Position numbers and translations under genes: made by a program
Assembly (NCBI RefSeq): GCF_003352045.1
Contig: NZ_CP025815.1
Location: forward strand, 1,612,001 to 1,676,000
DNA length: 64,000 nt
Direction: 5' to 3'
Source of the DNA: Sulfitobacter sp. JL08
Lineage (GTDB): Bacteria > Pseudomonadota > Alphaproteobacteria > Rhodobacterales > Rhodobacteraceae
Shown: piece by piece, positions 1 to 7,161 of the stretch
Layout: every line of letters begins with the position of its first letter
Position numbering within the stretch: the stretch's first letter is position 1
Notes under the pieces: generated by a model
Told to the model about the DNA's origin: nothing
The model's input: only the letters and a program-made list of their open reading frames with translations
The model's database searches: none

Positions 1-245
1 TCAAGCCATATTTCGCCCTTGGCCAGCTGCGGATTGTCCAGCCGTGCGATGGCGCGCAAGGTTGATGTCTTGCCAGCGCCGTTGCGGCCCAGCAGCGCCA
101 GAATTTCGCCTTCGTGCACGTTAAAGCTGATGCCCTGCACGATATAGCTTTCGCCGTAATAGGCGTGCATGTCCCACACCGACAGAAAGGCGGGGGCGGT
201 CGAGGCCATATTGGCGTTCTTGGAAAAATCCGGTTTGACGTTCAT
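1..245 (-). CDS. livF: Branched-chain amino acid-type ABC transporter ATP-binding protein LivF (partial, 3' end outside window)
   Basis: Cytoplasmic ATPase subunit of a Liv-family importer; only the first 81 or so residues lie in the window. The visible part has a roughly 20-residue N-terminal extension, then the usual LivF start and a Walker A motif GRNGAGKT at residues 53-60. The ATG at 245 lies 21 bp after the livG stop, so the two are one transcript. LivF and LivG are expected to form the ATPase dimer on LivH and LivM. The substrate cannot be told from this subunit; the family also handles urea, amides and aromatic acids. Confidence 0.9.
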   Translation of the reverse strand, partial: MNVKPDFSKNANMASTAPAFLSVWDMHAYYGESYIVQGISFNVHEGEILALLGRNGAGKTSTLRAIARLDNPQLAKGEIWL

Positions 246-266
246 GGTGTGTGTCCCTTTCGCCGC

Positions 267-1022
267 TTACGCGCTTTCGCCCAGATACGCTTCGCGCACT
301 TTGGGGTGGCCCTTGATGTTTTCGGGCGAATCTTCGACCAGTGGGGTGCCCTGTGCCAGAACGGTGATCCGTTCCGCCAGCGAAAACACGACGTGCATGT
401 CGTGTTCGATAATGGCAATTGTGATGTCGCGTTCGTCCTTGATCTGTTTCAGCAGATCAATGGTGTTGTTGGTGTCCGCGCGGGCCATGCCCGCCGTGGG
501 TTCATCCAGCAACAACAGGCGCGGCTGCTGGCTCAGGCACATGCCGATTTCAAGGCGGCGCTTGTCACCGCGCGACAGTGATGCCGCGTGCATATGCCGC
601 TTGTCGATCATGTTCATGTCTTCCAGCATGCTTTCGGCTTTTTCGATCAGATCACGTTCGTTTTCGACCTTTTCGATCGCGTGCATCCGAAATGCGCCAT
701 CGCGTTTGGCAAAGCAGGGGATCATCACGTTTTCAAACACCGTCAGATCGCCAAAGATTTCCGGCGTCTGGAACACACGGCTGATGCCCATCTGGTTGAT
801 TTCGTGCGGGGCGCGGCCCAGAACCGATTGCCCGTCAAACATAACCGATCCGGTATCGGGGATCAGTTTGCCGACCAGACAGTTCAGCAATGTGGATTTG
901 CCCGCACCGTTCGGACCGATGATCGCGTGAACAGAGTTTTCCGCAACGCTAAGGTTGACATTGCCCAGGGCCTGAAGGCCCCCGAACCGTTTGTTGACGT
1001 CTTTGACTTCAAGAATACCCAT
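267..1022 (-). CDS. livG: Branched-chain amino acid-type ABC transporter ATP-binding protein LivG
   Basis: A 251-residue ATPase of the Liv importer family. Walker A GPNGAGKS is at residues 36-43, a signature-like LSRGDKRR near residue 149 and Walker B LLLLDEP near 169. The signature has SRGD where most family members have SGGE or SHGE, a mild deviation. The reading frame is complete. It follows livM by 11 bp and precedes livF by 21 bp in a five-gene minus-strand operon. It probably pairs with LivF as a heterodimer on the cytoplasmic face. Confidence 0.93.
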   Translation of the reverse strand: MGILEVKDVNKRFGGLQALGNVNLSVAENSVHAIIGPNGAGKSTLLNCLVGKLIPDTGSVMFDGQSVLGRAPHEINQMGISRVFQTPEIFGDLTVFENVMIPCFAKRDGAFRMHAIEKVENERDLIEKAESMLEDMNMIDKRHMHAASLSRGDKRRLEIGMCLSQQPRLLLLDEPTAGMARADTNNTIDLLKQIKDERDITIAIIEHDMHVVFSLAERITVLAQGTPLVEDSPENIKGHPKVREAYLGESA

Positions 1023-1033
1023 TGCCCGTCTCC

Positions 1034-2233
1034 TTATTCCGCAGGCTGCTTGGCAGCAGGATCATCGCCGTCTTCGGCCTTGTTGCGGCGAAACAGGTTG
1101 AGGATCTTTTGTCCGCCTTCGACCAACCCACCGGGCAGGAAGATGACAACCAGCATGAACATGATGCCCAATGTCAGGTGCCAGCCTTTGCCGATGAACG
1201 GATAGACCAGTGCAATCAGCAAATCCTCGATCCCGTCCGGCAGCCAGTAGAACCACTGGTGCAGGATATTTTCGTTGATCTTGGAAATGATGTTTTCCAT
1301 GTATTTGATGAAACCTGCGCCAAGGATCGGCCCGATAAGCGTTCCGGCACCGCCCAGAATGGTCATCAGAACGACCTCACCGCTGGCGGTCCAGAACATG
1401 CGTTCCGCGCCGACCTGCGTATCCATCGCCACCAGCAGACCACCGGCCAGACCGGCATACATGCCCGAGATAACGAACGCCGCCAACGTGTAGGGTTTGG
1501 GATCAAGCCCGGTATAGTTCATGCGCTGCTGGTTCGATTTCACCGCCCGCAACATCATCCCAAAGGGCGAGCGGAAGATGCGGATCGACAGATAGAAGGC
1601 CAGGATCATGATCAGTCCGGCAAGGTAATACCCGACGTTGAACGTGAACAGCCAGCTGCCAACCGACATTTCGTAGGTCGATGTCATTTCCAGACCGAAC
1701 AGGTTTGCCCTGGGTGTTGCACCGTCCGTCAAAGGGGCATCCAAAACACGCGGATCAAACGCTTTGGGCTGCAATCCGGTTTCACCACCGGTAATCGGCG
1801 TCAGTACCGAATAGGCCAGCGAATAAGACATCTGTGCAAACGCAAGGGTCAGGATGGAAAAGTAGATGCCCGACCGGCGCAGCGAGATCCACCCCACCAG
1901 CAGCGAAAACACACCGGCCACTGCGACAGAAACAAGGATCGCGGGGATCACGTTCATCGTCAGCAGTTTCATCATCCAGATACCGGCATAGGAACCGACA
2001 CCCAGAAAAGCGGCGTGGCCAAAGCTGAGATATCCGGTCAGGCCGAACAGGATGTTGAACCCGATGGCAAAGATGCCAAAGATCACAAAGCGCTGCATCA
2101 GGTCGGGATAGCCCGCGTTGAATTGCGCCAGTTCCGATCCTTCGGGGAACGGGTTCAGGATAAAGGGTGCCAGTATCGTCAGGGCGATGACGACCACGAA
2201 CAGACGAAGATCACTTTTGTTCAGTCCAAACAT
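1034..2233 (-). CDS. livM: Branched-chain amino acid-type ABC transporter permease LivM
   Basis: A 399-residue polytopic inner-membrane permease with about ten hydrophobic segments. The conserved [13 protein letters not shown] stretch near residue 65 is typical of LivM. The C-terminus carries a charged cytoplasmic tail ([10 protein letters not shown]). It starts 3 bp after the livH stop, implying coupled translation. With LivH it forms the translocation channel for a substrate delivered by the binding protein at 3364-4755. Assignment to the family is secure; substrate is not. Confidence 0.93.
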   Translation of the reverse strand: MFGLNKSDLRLFVVVIALTILAPFILNPFPEGSELAQFNAGYPDLMQRFVIFGIFAIGFNILFGLTGYLSFGHAAFLGVGSYAGIWMMKLLTMNVIPAILVSVAVAGVFSLLVGWISLRRSGIYFSILTLAFAQMSYSLAYSVLTPITGGETGLQPKAFDPRVLDAPLTDGATPRANLFGLEMTSTYEMSVGSWLFTFNVGYYLAGLIMILAFYLSIRIFRSPFGMMLRAVKSNQQRMNYTGLDPKPYTLAAFVISGMYAGLAGGLLVAMDTQVGAERMFWTASGEVVLMTILGGAGTLIGPILGAGFIKYMENIISKINENILHQWFYWLPDGIEDLLIALVYPFIGKGWHLTLGIMFMLVVIFLPGGLVEGGQKILNLFRRNKAEDGDDPAAKQPAE

Positions 2234-2236
2234 GGG

Positions 2237-3268
2237 TCAGTCCTCCATCACGCCTTTGCGGCCCATCAGGCCACGCGGACGCGTCAATAGAATGATAATG
2301 GCGATCAGGTAGATGATGATCTGGTTGATACCGGGCAGGAACGAAACAACCTGCGCCATCGACGCAAAGCTTTCGACGATGCCCAGCAGGAAACCGGCCA
2401 GCACCGCACCCGGCAGGGAACCCATGCCACCAACAACAACCACAACGAAGCTGAGCACCAGAAAATCCATGCCCATGTGATAATTGGGTGAATTGATCGG
2501 CGCGTACATCACCCCGGCAAGGCCGGCGACACAGGCGGCAATGGCGAACATGATGGTAAAGCGTTTGTCGATGTTGATGCCCAGAAGGCCAACGGTTTCA
2601 CGATCGGCCATACCGGCCCGCACGACCATCCCGAAGGTGGTGAATTGCAGGAATGCAAACACCGCACCGATGATCAGCGCCGCAAAGGCAAAGTAGACCA
2701 GCCGCCAGTAGGGATAGATAATCGTTCCGGCATCAAAGCCCAGCATCACCCCGAAATCAAAGCTGCCGCGAAACGCGTCGGGGGCAGGGGTGGGGATCGG
2801 GTTGGCGCCGTAAAAATACTTGATGATTTCCTGTAGCACGATGGCGAGGCCGAAGGTCACAAGGATCTGGTCGGCGTGCGGGCGCTTGTAGAAATATTTG
2901 ATCAGGCCGCGCTCCATCACAAAGCCGACGACAATCATGATCGGGATCGCAAACAGAATGGCAAGCGGTACCGACCATTCGATCAGTGACGAACCCATTT
3001 CCGGGCCGAACCACTTTTCAACATAAGGTGTCTGGATTTTCGATGGGTTGCCCAGAAAATCAAGCTGCGTTTCGTCAATGGTTTCGACTGACAGGGTCAG
3101 TATCTTGTTCAGGGTGACGGCGCAGAACGCCCCCAGCATGAACAGCGCGCCATGCGCAAAGTTGACAACGCCCAGCGTGCCAAAAATCAGGGTTAGCCCC
3201 AGGGCAATCAGCGCATAGGCGCTGCCCTTGTCCAACCCGTTTAGGATTTGCAGAATAATTGCGTCCAT
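2237..3268 (-). CDS. livH: Branched-chain amino acid-type ABC transporter permease LivH
   Basis: A 343-residue inner-membrane permease. The N-terminus (LQILNGLDKGSAYALIALGL) and the GVVNFAHGALFMLGAF segment are hallmarks of LivH. There is an insertion of charged residues around positions 45-75 compared with short LivH proteins, probably a periplasmic loop. It is separated from the upstream binding-protein gene by 95 bp containing a strong hairpin (3316-3341), so it may be expressed less than the binding protein. Confidence 0.93.
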   Translation of the reverse strand: MDAIILQILNGLDKGSAYALIALGLTLIFGTLGVVNFAHGALFMLGAFCAVTLNKILTLSVETIDETQLDFLGNPSKIQTPYVEKWFGPEMGSSLIEWSVPLAILFAIPIMIVVGFVMERGLIKYFYKRPHADQILVTFGLAIVLQEIIKYFYGANPIPTPAPDAFRGSFDFGVMLGFDAGTIIYPYWRLVYFAFAALIIGAVFAFLQFTTFGMVVRAGMADRETVGLLGINIDKRFTIMFAIAACVAGLAGVMYAPINSPNYHMGMDFLVLSFVVVVVGGMGSLPGAVLAGFLLGIVESFASMAQVVSFLPGINQIIIYLIAIIILLTRPRGLMGRKGVMED

Positions 3269-3315
3269 GACGACACCCCGTCCCGTAGTGATGCCCGTAT
3301 TTTTTGGGCGTGTTT

Positions 3316-3341
3316 GACCGCGCGAAGTGGTTCGCGCGGTC
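3316..3341 (-). terminator. Perfect 11-bp stem-loop between binding-protein gene and livH
   Basis: Arms gaccgcgcgaa (3316-3326) and ttcgcgcggtc (3331-3341) are perfectly complementary with a 4-base loop. On the minus strand no U-tract follows the stem. That fits an intercistronic hairpin which protects the upstream binding-protein mRNA or partly attenuates transcription into livHMGF better than a full terminator. The structure is seen directly; the role is inferred. Confidence 0.6.
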
Positions 3342-3363
3342 TGTTTTTGTCAGATGAAAAAGA

Positions 3364-4755
3364 TCAGGCGCCCGGGTTACACTGACCCAGATCGCCACCG
3401 GCAACCTGCGGGTGGTCGGGTTCGTACCAGACCTGAGCCGCCGGTGTGACTTCGACGATTTCCAGAAGGTCGAATTCCGATGTCGGGTTTTCTTTACCCT
3501 TCACAACCAGAACGTCCTTGAAGCACTGGTGATCCGCATTCCGGTACAGTGTCGGACCGTTGCCCAGACCATCGAACAGGAAGCCCGAGTTGGCTGCGGA
3601 ATCGATGCCCGGCATGGAATCTCCGGCGCCTGTCAGGGCTTCGCCAACCGCACAGGGGTTGAAGCTGCCCGCACGTTCCACAGCATCCGCATAAAGCAGC
3701 GCCTGAACATAGCAGGTGTGCGCCGCCTGGCTGGGCGGGAAGCCGTATTTGGTACCAAAGGATTTCACGAACGCCTTGGAGCCTTCATCCTGCAGCGACC
3801 AGTGCCAGTTTGTCGAACCAAAGATGCCCTTCACGTTTTCGCCGGCCCCTTTGGCCATCAGACGCGAATAAAGCGGAACGATGATTTCGAACTTCTTGCC
3901 GTTGACCATACGATCGCGCAGGCCGAACTGAACGGCGTTGGTCAGCGAGTTGACCATGTTGCCGCCGTAGTGGTTCAGAACCAGAACATCGGCATCCGAT
4001 TGCAGAACCGGCGTGATGTAAGAGCTGAAGTCGGTCTGTGTCAGCGGTGTCTTTACCGTTTCAACAGTTTCCCAGCCCATTGCCTCGGTCGAAGACCGGA
4101 CAGCTTCTTCTGTGGTGTAGCCCCAGTTGTAATCCGCTGTCAGGTGATAGGCCTTGCGGTCTGTACCATAGGCGTTTTTCAACACCGGAGCGAGCGCGGC
4201 ACCGGACATGTAGCTGTTAAAGAAGTGACGGAAGCCATTGGCTTTCTTGTCTTTTCCGGTTGTATCGTTCGAGTGGGTCAGACCCGCCATAAAGATAACA
4301 CCGGCTTCCTGGCACAAGGCCTGAACGGCCACGGCCACACCCGAAGACGATCCGCCGGTGATCATCACCGCGCCGTCTTTTTCGATCATCGACTTGGCCG
4401 AGGCACGGGCCGCATCAGATTTTGTCTGAGTGTCGCCTGTGACGTATTCGACTTTCTTGCCCAGAATACCGTTGCCTTGCAGGGCTTTGGAACTGAACGT
4501 GTTCATCATGCCGCCGTCGCCGCCACCGTTCAGGTGTTCGACCGCCAGCTCGTAAGCGCGCAGTTCGTCCGCGCCCTCGTCTGCATAGGGGCCCGACTGT
4601 GGCACGTTAAAGCCAAGTGTGACTGTCGATCCCGTCGGCTCGTTCGTGTGGGCCGAGACGGATGATGCTGTAAAGATTGTCGGCAGCGCAAGACCGGCAC
4701 CGGCCACAGCACTGGTTTTCATCAAGCCGCGACGCGTAAAGTTTGATTTGGACAT
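3364..4755 (-). CDS. Tat-exported periplasmic substrate-binding protein of the Liv-type transporter
   Basis: A 463-residue peripla_BP_6-type receptor for the downstream livHMGF genes. The ATG at 4755 is chosen because GGGAGG lies 6 bp upstream and because the product then begins with a twin-arginine leader: R8-R9 in TRRGLM, a hydrophobic stretch and an SVSA cleavage site near residue 34. The longer frame would put 35 unlikely residues ahead of the signal. Export by Tat rather than Sec suggests folding before export. It is longer than LivJ (about 370), as in the urea/amide-binding branch, but the ligand is unknown. It is transcribed divergently from the ScfR-type regulator. Confidence 0.88.
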   Translation of the reverse strand: MSKSNFTRRGLMKTSAVAGAGLALPTIFTASSVSAHTNEPTGSTVTLGFNVPQSGPYADEGADELRAYELAVEHLNGGGDGGMMNTFSSKALQGNGILGKKVEYVTGDTQTKSDAARASAKSMIEKDGAVMITGGSSSGVAVAVQALCQEAGVIFMAGLTHSNDTTGKDKKANGFRHFFNSYMSGAALAPVLKNAYGTDRKAYHLTADYNWGYTTEEAVRSSTEAMGWETVETVKTPLTQTDFSSYITPVLQSDADVLVLNHYGGNMVNSLTNAVQFGLRDRMVNGKKFEIIVPLYSRLMAKGAGENVKGIFGSTNWHWSLQDEGSKAFVKSFGTKYGFPPSQAAHTCYVQALLYADAVERAGSFNPCAVGEALTGAGDSMPGIDSAANSGFLFDGLGNGPTLYRNADHQCFKDVLVVKGKENPTSEFDLLEIVEVTPAAQVWYEPDHPQVAGGDLGQCNPGA

Positions 4756-4882
4756 TAAATCCTCCCATTTCGTGAAGTGCGCAGCGGGCTCCTCTCCTCG
4801 CAGCGCGGGCACAGTTTGTGCAAAGTCATTATCACCCTCTTGATGAAAATTGCGCAACAAGTCCCTTGAAGCGCACGATTAT

Positions 4883-4922
4883 TTTGTAAATAATTGCACA
4901 AGGAACAGGGGTGGTTTGTAAA
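4883..4922. promoter_or_regulatory. Two TTTGTAAA boxes 32 bp apart in the divergent promoter
   Basis: Identical octamers TTTGTAAA occur at 4883-4890 and 4915-4922, in the same orientation and three helical turns apart. They lie in the 238-bp AT-rich gap between the binding-protein gene and the ScfR-type regulator. ScfR regulators such as Rhodobacter PccR are known to use TTTGCAAA-like sites, which differ by one base. These are therefore good candidates for the regulator's own binding sites. Repeats are observed; the binding is inferred. Confidence 0.5.
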
Positions 4923-4993
4923 TTTCATTATGTTGCGGTGCAGAAAGCCATTGATAAGCTTTGATAATCGCGGCGGCAAAAAAGGTGACAGAT

Positions 4994-6304
4994 ATGGCAC
5001 GTGATACACTGACCGGCAGCCGTATCCGCGAGCGGCGCATAATGGCGGGTTTGCGGCAGGCCGATCTGGCGCGCCAGATCGATATTTCGGCCTCTTACCT
5101 CAATCTGATCGAGCATAACCGCCGCAGAATCGGCGGAAAACTGTTGCTGGATATCGCGCGCGTTCTTCAGGTAGAGCCTTCGATGCTTGCAGAAGGCGCC
5201 GAGGCCGCGCTGATCGCGATCCTGCGCGAGGCGGCGGCAGACGCAAAATCGGTATCGGCAGAAACCGACAAGGCCGATGAATTCGCCGGGCGGTTTCCCG
5301 GTTGGGCGGAAGTGCTGGCAAAATCGCATCGCCGCGTGGCATCGCTGGAACGCACCGTCGAAACCCTGACAGACCGTGTAACCCACGATCCGCAACTTGC
5401 GGCGTCCCTGCATGAAGTGTTGTCGACCGCAGCGGCGATCCGTTCAACCGCGTCCATTCTGGCCGAAACGCAGGAACTGGAACCGGAATGGCGCAACCGC
5501 TTTCACCGTAACATCAACGAAGACAGCGCCCGCCTTGCCGAAAGCAGCAAGGCGCTGGTCGGATATCTGGATTCGACCGACGCCCAGCAGGATGATCTGA
5601 TTTCCCCGCAGGAAGAGGTCGAGGCGCTGCTGGCGGATCAGGGCCATTTCTTTGCCGCGCTGGAAGTAGATGCACCGGACATCCGCAAGATCATCGAAAC
5701 CGAACCGCGCCTGACATCCGCTGCGGCCCGCCACGTGGCGCGCGGCGTGATGGAACAATATGCCCGCGATGCGGCCGCAATGCCGCTGGATCAATTCCAC
5801 GCGGCCCTGCTGGAAATCGGGATTGATCCGATTGCGCTCGCGCGCCGGTTCGGTGTGCCGGTCCAGTCGGTGCTGCGCCGTCTGGCGGCCATGCCCGAAG
5901 GCACGCCGGGTTCCAATACCGGCCTTGTGGTCTGTGACAGTTCCGGTGCGATGCTGTTTCGCAAGGCGATCGAGGGCTTTTCCGTGCCGCGCTTTGGCAC
6001 ATCCTGCCCGCTGTGGCCGCTGTTTTCCGCCTTCAGCCGCCCGATGACGCCGATCTGCCAACGGGTGGAACAGATCAGCAGGGACGCATCGCAATTCGAT
6101 TGTATTGCAATTGCGCATCCGATTGGCGAACCGGCCCTTAACATGGACCCAATTTACCATTCCACGATGCTGATCGTTCCGGCCAGCCAGGCCGTGCTGC
6201 CTGTCGCGACACCGGGAAAACCGGTGGGAAGTACCTGCCGCGTCTGCACGCGTGAACGCTGTATTGCGCGCCGCGAACCGTCGATCCTGAATGAAGGGTT
6301 TTGA
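4994..6304 (+). CDS. ScfR-type (short-chain fatty acyl-CoA regulator) XRE-family transcriptional regulator
   Basis: A 436-residue regulator. Residues 8-62 form an XRE helix-turn-helix (LRQADLARQIDISASYLNLIE). The middle is helical, and a stretch near residues 210-310 resembles the ImmA/IrrE-like region of the family. The C-terminus carries the DUF2083/ScfR domain with the Cys-rich CRVCTRERCIARR. Known members (RamB, PrpR, PccR, MccR) sense acyl-CoAs and control acetate, propionate or methylcitrate use. The ATG at 4994 is chosen over 4961 because of an AAAGGTG site just upstream. It is divergent from the Liv operon and probably controls it and itself. Confidence 0.85.
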   Translation: MARDTLTGSRIRERRIMAGLRQADLARQIDISASYLNLIEHNRRRIGGKLLLDIARVLQVEPSMLAEGAEAALIAILREAAADAKSVSAETDKADEFAGRFPGWAEVLAKSHRRVASLERTVETLTDRVTHDPQLAASLHEVLSTAAAIRSTASILAETQELEPEWRNRFHRNINEDSARLAESSKALVGYLDSTDAQQDDLISPQEEVEALLADQGHFFAALEVDAPDIRKIIETEPRLTSAAARHVARGVMEQYARDAAAMPLDQFHAALLEIGIDPIALARRFGVPVQSVLRRLAAMPEGTPGSNTGLVVCDSSGAMLFRKAIEGFSVPRFGTSCPLWPLFSAFSRPMTPICQRVEQISRDASQFDCIAIAHPIGEPALNMDPIYHSTMLIVPASQAVLPVATPGKPVGSTCRVCTRERCIARREPSILNEGF

Positions 6305-6406
6305 CAGCATCGCTAAAACTGGGGATAGTCTTGAAAAGACACAACACAAAATCCTGAACAAACAGGATCAAAGCGCACTGCGGACCTTGGGGAGGGGATC
6401 GCTGAT

Positions 6407-6775
6407 ATGAACCGACACGTTCTGTTGATCGAGGATGAACAAAACATCATCGAAGCGATCAGGTTTCTGCTGTCGCGTGACGGCTGGCGGGTTGATACCC
6501 ATTCCAACGGTCATGATGCAGTGGATGTGATCCGCGCCGCGCGTCCTGATCTTTTGATCCTTGATGTTATGTTACCCGGAAAAAGCGGCTTTGATATTCT
6601 GACAGAGCTGCGCAGCAAGCCCGACACGCTGAAACTGCCTGTCCTGATGCTGACCGCACGGGGGCAGTCGCGTGACCGCGAAATGGCGGAAAAGGCGGGT
6701 GCAAGCCGGTTCATGACCAAACCGTTTTCGAATGCCGAGGTGCTGGACGCCGTGCGCGAGCTTGTCGCGGTTTGA
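6407..6775 (+). CDS. Single-domain (CheY-like) response regulator
   Basis: A 122-residue receiver domain without output domain. The acidic pocket E9/D10, phosphoacceptor D53 (LLILDVMLPG), T83 and K105 (TKPFS) are all present. It probably signals by protein contact rather than by binding DNA. The cognate kinase is most likely the symporter-kinase hybrid encoded two genes downstream on the same strand. A GGGGAGGGG ribosome-binding site lies upstream of the ATG. Confidence 0.92.
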   Translation: MNRHVLLIEDEQNIIEAIRFLLSRDGWRVDTHSNGHDAVDVIRAARPDLLILDVMLPGKSGFDILTELRSKPDTLKLPVLMLTARGQSRDREMAEKAGASRFMTKPFSNAEVLDAVRELVAV

Positions 6776-6816
6776 AACTGCGCGCACCGGCATCTGCGCG
6801 AATGTAGGGACAGGGT

Positions 6817-7161
6817 ATGACCCAGACGGACAAAACCGCCCCGGCCCCCAAACGCGGAAAACGCGTTTTTCTGGAACCCCAGACCTATCGGCGGCGCCGT
6901 TTGATGGACGGTGCCCGCATCCTGCCGGCTTTGGGGCTTTTGTTGTGGACGGTGCCGGTGCTGTGGCCGACAGGGACAGGCCCGGACATACGGCCTGTGA
7001 TGCTGTCCAATGCAATGCTGTACATATTTCTGGTGTGGCAGGGCCTGATCCTTATCGCCCTGGGTATCTGGATCAAGGCGCGGGGCGTTCTGGAAGATGA
7101 AGTTGATCCGCAGGACGAGCCGTTCCCGCTGACACAGACGCATCTGGACGAGGACGGCTGA
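6817..7161 (+). CDS. Small inner-membrane protein translated with the symporter-kinase gene
   Basis: A 114-residue protein of unknown function. A basic N-terminus (KRGKR, YRRRR) is followed by two hydrophobic segments at about residues 34-52 and 66-86, then an acidic tail (DEVDPQDEPF). The layout is like that of the small subunits found next to Na+/solute symporters, but I see no clear family signature. Its stop overlaps the kinase ATG by one base (TGATG), so the two are translationally coupled and may form a complex in the membrane. Confidence 0.75.
   Translation: MTQTDKTAPAPKRGKRVFLEPQTYRRRRLMDGARILPALGLLLWTVPVLWPTGTGPDIRPVMLSNAMLYIFLVWQGLILIALGIWIKARGVLEDEVDPQDEPFPLTQTHLDEDG

Noticed and set aside
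1022-2290. 422-codon open frame on the plus strand opposite livM
   Set aside because: It is rich in Gln, His and Arg with no domain, and the opposite strand is a clear LivM. It is a shadow of GC-rich coding sequence.
3412-4665. 417-codon plus-strand frame opposite the substrate-binding protein
   Set aside because: No recognisable domain, and it lies entirely antisense to a well-supported gene.
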